Below, in pieces: positions 1 to 5,933 of a stretch of DNA of 7,628 bases; positions within the stretch are counted from its first letter, which is position 1, and each line of letters starts with the position of its first letter. The stretch is from contig JAOZNY010000145.1 in assembly GCA_029933565.1 (NCBI GenBank), forward strand, positions 1 through 7,628, in the 5' to 3' direction. Source of the stretch: Bacteroidales bacterium (GTDB lineage: Bacteria > Bacteroidota > Bacteroidia > Bacteroidales > F082). Under the pieces are notes generated by a model that had not been told where the DNA came from, searched no databases, and was given only the letters and a program-made list of their open reading frames with translations. A program made the position numbers and the translations under genes.

Positions 1-9
1 ATTTGATAT

Positions 10-3000
10 ATGGCTTTCAGAAAAGACAGCAAAATACCAAGTAACTTTAACAAAATCACTATAAGCCTGGCATCGCCTGAGTCGATCCTCGAAAAGTCGT
101 TTGGAGAAGTTCTTAAACCTGAAACTATTAACTACCGTACTTACAAACCTGAAAGAGATGGTTTGTTTTGCGAGAGGATTTTCGGACCTATTAAGGATTA
201 CGAATGTCACTGTGGTAAATACAAAAGAATCAGGTACAAAGGTATTGTTTGCGACCGTTGTGGGGTTGAAGTTACTGAGAAAAAGGTAAGACGTGAACGT
301 ATGGGACACATTCAACTTGTTGTTCCGGTTGTCCACATTTGGTTTTTCCGTTCATTACCTAATAAAATTGGTGCAATGCTCGGACTTCAAACTAAGAAGT
401 TGGAGACTATAATTTACTATGAGAGGTATGCAGTTATCAATCCTGGTATTAAGGCCAAAGATGGCATTAATTACTTAGACCTAATACCGGAAGAAGAGTA
501 TCTGGATATCCTGGAATCACTTCCTCCTGAAAATCAGTATCTTGATGATACAGATCCTGATAAGTTCATCGCTAAAATGGGTGCCGAAGCTGTTCATGAT
601 TTACTTGAAAGGCTCGACCTTGATAAAATGTCGTTTGACTTAAGGCATAAAGCAAATACCGAAACTTCACAACAAAGAAAAGCAGAAGCCCTTAAGAGAC
701 TTCATGTTTTTGAAGCATTTCGTGATGCAAGAAAGAGGGCTGAGAACAAACCGGAATGGATGATTGTAAAAGTTGTTCCTGTTATTCCACCAGAATTAAG
801 ACCTCTTGTACCACTCGATGGTGGACGTTTTGCCACTTCTGACCTTAACGACCTTTATAGGAGAGTTATTATCAGAAATAACAGACTTAAGCGATTAATA
901 GAGATTAAAGCTCCTGACGTTATCATGCGTAACGAAAAGCGTATGCTACAGGAAGCTGTGGACTCATTGTTTGATAATTCTAGAAAATCTAGTGCTGTTA
1001 AAACTGAATCTAACAGACCTCTTAAATCGTTAAGTGACAGCCTTAAAGGTAAGCAAGGACGTTTTCGTCAGAACCTATTGGGTAAAAGAGTTGACTATTC
1101 AGGTCGTTCTGTTATTGTTGTTGGTCCCGAACTAAAATTAAATGAGTGCGGACTTCCAAAAGGTATGGCGGCAGAATTGTTCAAACCTTTTATTATCAGA
1201 AAACTTCTTGAACGAGGAATTGTAAAAACTGTTAAATCGGCCAAAAAGATTGTAGAAAAGAAAGACGCCATTGTATGGGATATTCTTGAAAACATTCTTA
1301 AAGGTCATCCTATATTACTAAACCGTGCTCCTACCCTTCACCGTTTAGGTATTCAGGCATTCCAGCCAAAACTAATTGAAGGAAAAGCAATTCAGCTTCA
1401 CCCATTGGTTTGTACAGCATTTAACGCCGACTTTGATGGTGACCAAATGGCTGTTCACGTACCACTTGGTAATGCTGCTGTTCTTGAAGCACAAATTCTA
1501 ATGCTTGCTTCACATAATATCCTTAACCCTGCTAATGGTGCACCAATTACAGTACCATCACAGGACATGGTATTAGGACTATATTATATTACTAAAGCAC
1601 GTAAAAGTACTCCTGAACAACCTGTTAAAGGTGAAGGAATGACTTTCTATTCAGCTGAAGAGGTAATAATTGCTAATAACGAAAAACGAGCTGATCTTCA
1701 TGCAATTATCAATGTAAAAGTTGATACTTATGAAGATGGGAAACCAGTAAATAAACTTATTGAAACCACTGTTGGACGAGTATTATTTAATCAACTTGTA
1801 CCAAAAGAGTATGGATATATCAATCAATTGCTTACAAAAAAGGCACTTCGTGACTTGATTGGAGCAATCTTGAAACGTACTAGCACTGATGTTACTGCAA
1901 ATTTCCTCGATGATATTAAACAACTTGGATTCCGAAGTGCATTTAAAGGTGGACTTTCGTTTAACCTTGGTAATGTTGTTATCCCTGAAGTTAAGAAAAC
2001 TCTAGTTGCAAAAGCCAACAAAGAAGTTGATGAAGTTGTGAACAACTATAATATGGGTTTCATTACAAATAATGAAAGATACAACCAGATTATTGATATT
2101 TGGACACATACTAACTCACATCTTACAAATACTCTGATGCAGGAGTTATCACAAAATGATCAGGGTTTTAACCCTGTTTATATGATGCTTGATTCAGGTG
2201 CTCGTGGCTCAAAGGAGCAGATTCGTCAGTTATCAGGAATGAGGGGATTGATGGCAAAACCACAAAAAAGTGGTGCTACCGGAGGTGAAATTATTGAAAA
2301 TCCAATTCTTTCAAACTTTAAAGAAGGTTTATCTGTACTTGAGTACTTTATTTCTACTCACGGTGCACGTAAAGGTCTTGCCGATACAGCCCTTAAAACT
2401 GCTGATGCTGGTTACCTTACGCGTCGTTTGGTTGATGTGGCACAAGATGTTGTAATTAATATTGAGGACTGTGGAACCCTTAGGGGACTAACAATTTCAG
2501 CCCTTAAGAAAAATGAAGAAGTTGTAGAAACACTTTACGACAGAATACTTGGCCGTGTTACACTTCACGATGTTTACAATCCTCTTACTGAAGAACTTAT
2601 TATTCCTGGTGGTAAAGAGATTACCGAAGAAATTGCAACTCTTATTGAGGAATCTCCAATTGAATCAGTTGAAATTCGCTCAGTACTTACTTGCGAATCC
2701 AAAAGAGGCGTATGTGCCAAATGTTATGGTCGTAACCTAGCATCAGGACTTATGGTTCAAAAAGGAGAGGCTGTGGGTGTTATAGGTGCACAATCAATTG
2801 GTGAACCAGGTACTCAGCTTACACTACGTACATTCCACCAAGGTGGTACTGCATCAAATATTGCAGCTACTTCAAAACTAGAGGCTAAGTTTGATGGTCG
2901 TATTGATATTGAAGAACTAAGAACTGTTAGTTACAAGGATAAAGAGGGTACTAAATTTGAAATTGTAGTTGGACGTTCAGCAGAAATGAAAATTATTGAT

Positions 3001-4317
3001 GAGAAAACAGGTGTTGTACTTGCTTCTGCCAATATTCCTTATTCTGCTAATTTATATGTCACCAATGGAGCAGATGTTAAAAAGGGTGATACAATTGCTG
3101 ATTGGGATCCTTATAACGCTGTAATCCTGTCTGAAGTAAAAGGTAGTATTGCTTTTGAAAATATTATTGAAGGCCTTACTTATAGGGTTGAGTCAGACGA
3201 ACAGACTGGTTATTTTGAAAAAGTAATCATTGAGTCACGTCAAAAAGCCAAGAACCCTTTTATTAAAGTTCTTGATACTGATGGTTCGGTTGTAAGGCAA
3301 TATGACCTTCCAGTTGGTTCACACATACTTGTTGATGAAGGTAGTAACATTAGAGCAGGTAGTATTCTTGTGAAGATACCTCGTGCTTTTGGAAAATCTG
3401 GTGATATCACCGGTGGTCTTCCACGTGTTACTGAGTTGTTTGAAGCACGTAACCCTTCAGAACCTGCAGTTGTTTCTGAAATTGACGGTGTTGTTAGTTT
3501 TGGTAAAAAACTTAAGCGTGGAAACAGAGAGGTTATAATTACTTCAAAAACTGGTGAAGAGAAGAAATATCTTATTTCAACTTCTAAGCAAATACTTGCA
3601 CAGGAAAATGACTTTGTAAAAGCAGGTTCCTCACTTTCCGATGGTGTTATGACCCCATCTGATATTCTTGCAATTAAAGGACCTATGAAGGTTCAGGAGT
3701 ATATTGTAAATGAAATTCAGGAGGTTTACCGACTTCAAGGTGTAAAAATTAACGATAAGCACTTTGAGACAATTGTACGTCAGATGATGCGTAAAGTTCA
3801 AGTTGAAGATCCGGGTGATACCAGGTTCCTTGAGGGAGAACTTGTTCATAAAAGAGTTTTCATGGAAGTAAATGATGAAATCTTTGGAATGAAAGTTATT
3901 ACTGAGGTTGGTGATTCTGAACTATTCCGCCCAGGTCAGATTGTTAGTGCAAGAAAACTAAGGGATGAGAATTCTACTTTAAGACGTAGAGACAAAGTAC
4001 TTGCTGAAGGTAGAGATGCACAGCCGGCAACTGCACGTCAGGTACTACAGGGAATTACTAAGGCCTCATTGCAGACCGATAGTTTTATTTCTGCGGCATC
4101 TTTCCAGGAGACTACAAAAGTTCTTACTCTTGCTTCAATTGCAGCCAAATCAGATGATTTGCTTGGTCTTAAGGAAAATGTTATTGTTGGTCATAAAATA
4201 CCAGCAGGAACAGGACTTAGGGAATACAACGATATTATTGTTGGTTCAAAAGAAGAATACGACTCGGTGATGGAATCGGCAACAAATGTTGAAGAAAGTG
4301 AAGACATCGAAGATTAG
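10..4317 (+). CDS. rpoC: DNA-directed RNA polymerase subunit beta' (RpoC), complete
   Basis: Beta' is the largest subunit of the core RNA polymerase; it carries the catalytic magnesium site and forms one jaw of the DNA clamp in the cytoplasm. The 1435-residue product has all expected landmarks. The N-terminal zinc site is Cys66, Cys68, Cys81 and Cys84. The catalytic loop NADFDGD has metal-binding Asp474, Asp476 and Asp478. The bridge helix lies around residues 776-811, including THGARK from 783. The second zinc site is Cys821, Cys895, Cys902 and Cys905. The trigger loop includes LRTFHQGG at 939-946. About 190 residues separate its two halves (it resumes at GDITGGLPRV, 1131-1140), which fits an SI3-type sandwich-barrel insertion as in E. 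coli. The tail is acidic (EESEDIED). Length is slightly above E. coli's 1407. The ATG is followed by the family-typical N-terminus; only nine upstream bases are visible, so neither an RBS nor rpoB can be seen. A strong terminator follows the TAG stop. Confidence 0.99.
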   Translation: MAFRKDSKIPSNFNKITISLASPESILEKSFGEVLKPETINYRTYKPERDGLFCERIFGPIKDYECHCGKYKRIRYKGIVCDRCGVEVTEKKVRRERMGHIQLVVPVVHIWFFRSLPNKIGAMLGLQTKKLETIIYYERYAVINPGIKAKDGINYLDLIPEEEYLDILESLPPENQYLDDTDPDKFIAKMGAEAVHDLLERLDLDKMSFDLRHKANTETSQQRKAEALKRLHVFEAFRDARKRAENKPEWMIVKVVPVIPPELRPLVPLDGGRFATSDLNDLYRRVIIRNNRLKRLIEIKAPDVIMRNEKRMLQEAVDSLFDNSRKSSAVKTESNRPLKSLSDSLKGKQGRFRQNLLGKRVDYSGRSVIVVGPELKLNECGLPKGMAAELFKPFIIRKLLERGIVKTVKSAKKIVEKKDAIVWDILENILKGHPILLNRAPTLHRLGIQAFQPKLIEGKAIQLHPLVCTAFNADFDGDQMAVHVPLGNAAVLEAQILMLASHNILNPANGAPITVPSQDMVLGLYYITKARKSTPEQPVKGEGMTFYSAEEVIIANNEKRADLHAIINVKVDTYEDGKPVNKLIETTVGRVLFNQLVPKEYGYINQLLTKKALRDLIGAILKRTSTDVTANFLDDIKQLGFRSAFKGGLSFNLGNVVIPEVKKTLVAKANKEVDEVVNNYNMGFITNNERYNQIIDIWTHTNSHLTNTLMQELSQNDQGFNPVYMMLDSGARGSKEQIRQLSGMRGLMAKPQKSGATGGEIIENPILSNFKEGLSVLEYFISTHGARKGLADTALKTADAGYLTRRLVDVAQDVVINIEDCGTLRGLTISALKKNEEVVETLYDRILGRVTLHDVYNPLTEELIIPGGKEITEEIATLIEESPIESVEIRSVLTCESKRGVCAKCYGRNLASGLMVQKGEAVGVIGAQSIGEPGTQLTLRTFHQGGTASNIAATSKLEAKFDGRIDIEELRTVSYKDKEGTKFEIVVGRSAEMKIIDEKTGVVLASANIPYSANLYVTNGADVKKGDTIADWDPYNAVILSEVKGSIAFENIIEGLTYRVESDEQTGYFEKVIIESRQKAKNPFIKVLDTDGSVVRQYDLPVGSHILVDEGSNIRAGSILVKIPRAFGKSGDITGGLPRVTELFEARNPSEPAVVSEIDGVVSFGKKLKRGNREVIITSKTGEEKKYLISTSKQILAQENDFVKAGSSLSDGVMTPSDILAIKGPMKVQEYIVNEIQEVYRLQGVKINDKHFETIVRQMMRKVQVEDPGDTRFLEGELVHKRVFMEVNDEIFGMKVITEVGDSELFRPGQIVSARKLRDENSTLRRRDKVLAEGRDAQPATARQVLQGITKASLQTDSFISAASFQETTKVLTLASIAAKSDDLLGLKENVIVGHKIPAGTGLREYNDIIVGSKEEYDSVMESATNVEESEDIED

Positions 4318-4332
4318 TTAACATATAATTAG

Positions 4333-4368
4333 AAAAAGCGTTGCATAAAAATGCAACGCTTTTTTTTT
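4333..4368 (+). terminator. Intrinsic terminator after rpoC
   Basis: A perfect inverted repeat starts 16 bases after the rpoC stop. The arm AGCGTTGCAT (4337-4346) and the arm ATGCAACGCT (4351-4360) enclose an AAAA loop, and a T-run follows (4361-4368). Including the flanking A and T bases the stem reaches 14 pairs. This is a textbook Rho-independent terminator and marks the likely end of the polymerase operon. The A-run on the left would also provide a T-run for minus-strand transcripts, so it may act in both directions, although no minus-strand gene ends here. Confidence 0.93.
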
Positions 4369-4401
4369 ATTGTTCAAGTTTTTTCATTTGTTATTTAATT
4401 T

Positions 4402-4445
4402 TTTGATTATTAGGATTTATCGTAAACTTATCTTGAGTAAATTTA
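4402..4445 (+). promoter_or_regulatory. Possible promoter region for the DUF3467 gene (weak, ambiguous)
   Basis: The 181 bases between rpoC and the next gene contain only the terminator and an AT-rich stretch. A separate promoter would be expected after so strong a terminator. Imperfect matches to the Bacteroidota pattern (TTTG, about 20 bases, TAnnTTTG) are TTTG at 4402-4405 with TATCTTGA at 4429-4436 (spacing 23), and TAAATTTA at 4438-4445 (7 of 8) without a good upstream box. The low-complexity composition makes chance matches likely. There is no Shine-Dalgarno sequence before the ATG at 4499, and the leader is A/T-rich. Confidence 0.25.
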
Positions 4446-4498
4446 CAAATTGTAATAATTCAATTTTATAATTTAAATAGAGTTTAAAAATTTATATC

Positions 4499-4810
4499 AT
4501 GGAAGATAAAAATAAAAACAAATTAAATATTGAGTTAAGTGAAGAAATTGCTGAGGGAACTTATTCAAACCTTGCCATAATCTCACATTCAAATTCAGAA
4601 TTTATTGTAGATTTTGTAAAACTTATGCCTGGTGCACCAAAAGCAAAAGTAAAGTCAAGAATAATACTTACTCCTGAACATGCGAAACGCCTTTACAAAG
4701 CATTGCACGACAATCTCAGAAAATTTGAATCAATTAACGGCCCTATTAAGGAATCGAAAGATGGCGGTATGCCACCATTTTCAATGGGTGGACCAACAGC
4801 TCAGGCATAG
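4499..4810 (+). CDS. DUF3467 family protein, conserved, function unknown
   Basis: This gene encodes a 103-residue soluble protein with no signal peptide or membrane segment. The sequence fits the DUF3467 family. A charged N-terminus is followed by EGTYSNLAIISHSNSEF (residues 18-34), then a PGAPKAKVKSRIILTPEHAK-type core (about 44-63) and a predicted helix. The tail is Gly/Pro/Met-rich and probably disordered (about 88-103). Alternating hydrophobic segments suggest a small beta-sheet with one helix. No catalytic residues or nucleic-acid-binding motif can be recognised. From memory, Bacteroidota genomes often carry this family next to rpoC, which hints at a transcription-linked role, but that is inference. 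It sits 181 bases after rpoC, behind a terminator, and converges on the hydrolase with a 24-base gap. The ATG is the first Met of the frame and gives a family-typical N-terminus. Confidence 0.9.
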   Translation: MEDKNKNKLNIELSEEIAEGTYSNLAIISHSNSEFIVDFVKLMPGAPKAKVKSRIILTPEHAKRLYKALHDNLRKFESINGPIKESKDGGMPPFSMGGPTAQA

Positions 4811-4837
4811 AGTTCCGTGTTTAGAGTTGAGTGTTTA
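4811..4837. repeat. Two-copy 14-bp tandem repeat at the convergent gene junction
   Basis: AGTTCCGTGTTTA (4811-4823) and AGTTGAGTGTTTA (4825-4837) match at 11 of 13 positions with a 14-base period. The repeat fills the whole gap between the two convergent stop codons and supplies the hydrolase stop (TTA at 4835-4837 on the plus strand). No terminator hairpin is visible here for either gene. Confidence 0.55.
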
Positions 4838-5767
4838 AAGGTTTTCTAAGAAACTTGTCATTTCTGCGTAAACCTTTTTCCTAACATCCTTTTTTGAAAG
4901 AACAAGGTCGTGAATACCATCCTGGATTTCTACCTCTTTTACGTTATTGCCAATAACCTTTGAGTACCTGGCAATATCTTCTACACTAAGCACGGTATCA
5001 GCAGTGTGCATTTCACTTGAGTAATTTCCTGGAGGAAAACTACTGTTTGAATACATTACTAAAACAGGACATTTAATGTCCAAACCATTTTGTAACTCTT
5101 TCTGGGCAGTGTGAATTCCATTAATCCAACCAAGGTTTATCTGATAACCCTTAATTGGTTTCCAATCTAAGTTAAAGTCCCATTCCCCTTCAAAATCTTT
5201 ATGCAAACTTGTGGCATATCCCTCCTTTAATCCCTCGGGTGAAGGTAGATTTGGAAATACACTTCCAATTGCAGAAATCATTGGAATAAAAGCCTTTTGT
5301 AGTTTTGGTGAATTAAAGTCAAAAAATGGGCTGTTCAAAATAAGACCCTTAATAAATGGATCATCCTTTCGATAGTTTGCATACAATGCAGTAAGCAGTC
5401 CTCCTGTTGAATGACCATACAATACTAGTTCGATATTTTTCTCTGTTTCTCCAATATATTTTGTTGCTAAGTCAAAATCCTCAAAATACTCGGAATAATG
5501 CTTAAAATTGTTTGGCTTTTGATGTGGAAGCCATGAGCGACCATACTTCCTTAAGTCGATGGCATAAAAATTATAACCGATACTGTTAGCCCAGTCAGCA
5601 AATTTATCGTGAAAAAAATAATCTACAAAACCATGTACGTATAAGATTGCCTTTTTTGATGCACCTACAGCAGGCCTCGAAATAAGGGTTGCTTCTACCC
5701 TACCCTCGTAATCATCTTTACTAACTAATTTATTAATTTTAAAATTATGAGTTTTGTCCCAGTTCAT
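4835..5767 (-). CDS. Alpha/beta hydrolase, serine aminopeptidase S33 / monoacylglycerol lipase-like
   Basis: Probably a cytoplasmic serine hydrolase acting on an ester or lipid substrate; the exact substrate cannot be read from sequence. With the ATG at 5765-5767 the product has 310 residues. It shows the alpha/beta-hydrolase order: an oxyanion-loop motif ILYVHGF (HG at 45-46), then DLRKYGRS (about 71-78), and the nucleophile elbow YGHSTGG with Ser120. The probable acid is Asp257 in TADTVLSVEDI, and the probable base is His286 in DGIHDLVLS. This resembles the S33/Hydrolase_4 family of lysophospholipases and monoglyceride lipases. There is no signal peptide or lipobox. An in-frame TTG eight codons upstream (5789-5791) was rejected because it lies inside a consensus -7 promoter box. 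The leader before the ATG is A-rich and lacks a Shine-Dalgarno sequence. The gene appears to be monocistronic: the protease upstream on this strand ends in its own terminator, and the DUF3467 gene converges from the other side. Confidence 0.9.
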   Translation of the reverse strand: MNWDKTHNFKINKLVSKDDYEGRVEATLISRPAVGASKKAILYVHGFVDYFFHDKFADWANSIGYNFYAIDLRKYGRSWLPHQKPNNFKHYSEYFEDFDLATKYIGETEKNIELVLYGHSTGGLLTALYANYRKDDPFIKGLILNSPFFDFNSPKLQKAFIPMISAIGSVFPNLPSPEGLKEGYATSLHKDFEGEWDFNLDWKPIKGYQINLGWINGIHTAQKELQNGLDIKCPVLVMYSNSSFPPGNYSSEMHTADTVLSVEDIARYSKVIGNNVKEVEIQDGIHDLVLSKKDVRKKVYAEMTSFLENL

Positions 5768-5788
5768 TGTTATTATTTTTGTTTTGAA

Positions 5789-5822
5789 CAAATGTAATGA
5801 AATATTTTATTTGGAAGTCACA
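5789..5822 (-). promoter_or_regulatory. Bacteroidota-type promoter for the alpha/beta hydrolase
   Basis: Read on the minus strand, TACATTTG (5796 down to 5789) matches the -7 consensus TAnnTTTG exactly. TGTG (5822 down to 5819) lies 22 bases upstream as an imperfect -33 box (consensus TTTG, usual spacing about 19-21). Transcription would start a few bases downstream, leaving an A-rich leader of roughly 15-20 bases before the ATG at 5767. The -33 part overlaps the loop and arm of the palindrome at 5813-5829. Confidence 0.5.
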
Positions 5823-5863
5823 GACTTCCTTTTATTAAAAGGTTGAAGATGCAATCTTCAACC
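5813..5863. repeat. Three abutting palindromes, REP-like element
   Basis: Three perfect inverted repeats sit end to end. First is GGAAGTC-ACA-GACTTCC (5813-5829). The middle one is CCTTTTA-T-TAAAAGG (5828-5842), sharing two bases with each neighbour. The third is GGTTGAAGAT-GCA-ATCTTCAACC (5841-5863). Both outer hairpins have a 3-base loop and an arm beginning GG with GAAG inside. The outer hairpins point T-runs inward: hairpin 1 is followed by TTTT on the plus strand, and hairpin 3 by TTTT on the minus strand. Such paired short palindromes in an intergenic space resemble REP/BIME sequences mobilised by REP-associated tyrosine transposases. No transposase is in the window, so the class is inferred. 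An alternative is a pair of weak terminators. Confidence 0.6.
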
Positions 5864-5874
5864 AGGTTACATAC

Positions 5875-5912
5875 AAAAAAGCCCTATCCGTTAAATAACG
5901 AACAGGGCTTTT
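5875..5912 (-). terminator. Intrinsic terminator after the tricorn-like protease gene
   Basis: On the minus strand, GCCCTGTTCGTT (5908 down to 5897), loop ATTT, and AACGGATAGGGC (5892 down to 5881) form a 12-pair stem followed by TTTTTT (5880 down to 5875). Two of the pairs are G-U wobbles in the minus-strand RNA but A-C mismatches in the plus-strand RNA. The structure therefore favours the minus strand and the protease gene, whose stop lies about 20 bases upstream. Confidence 0.9.
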
Positions 5913-5933
5913 ACCACTTATAACTAACTAATA

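Noticed and set aside
3631..3849. 72-residue antisense reading frame within rpoC
   Set aside because: The overlapping rpoC frame is fully intact and conserved, and the antisense product has biased, low-complexity composition with no motif. Shorter antisense frames at 1095-1295 and 1824-2045 were rejected for the same reason.
4001..4270. 89-residue reading frame inside rpoC in another frame
   Set aside because: It overlaps a highly conserved part of rpoC, is rich in Leu/Arg/Gln with no recognisable domain, and has no separate start signals. It is a shadow of the rpoC coding sequence.
5789..5791. TTG as the hydrolase start
   Set aside because: It lies inside an exact TAnnTTTG promoter box, and a good ATG with an A-rich leader follows eight codons later.
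5813..5863. CRISPR array or integron attachment site
   Set aside because: There are only three adjoining palindromes, with no regularly spaced identical repeats and unique spacers, no cas or integrase gene, and no attC-type core sites.
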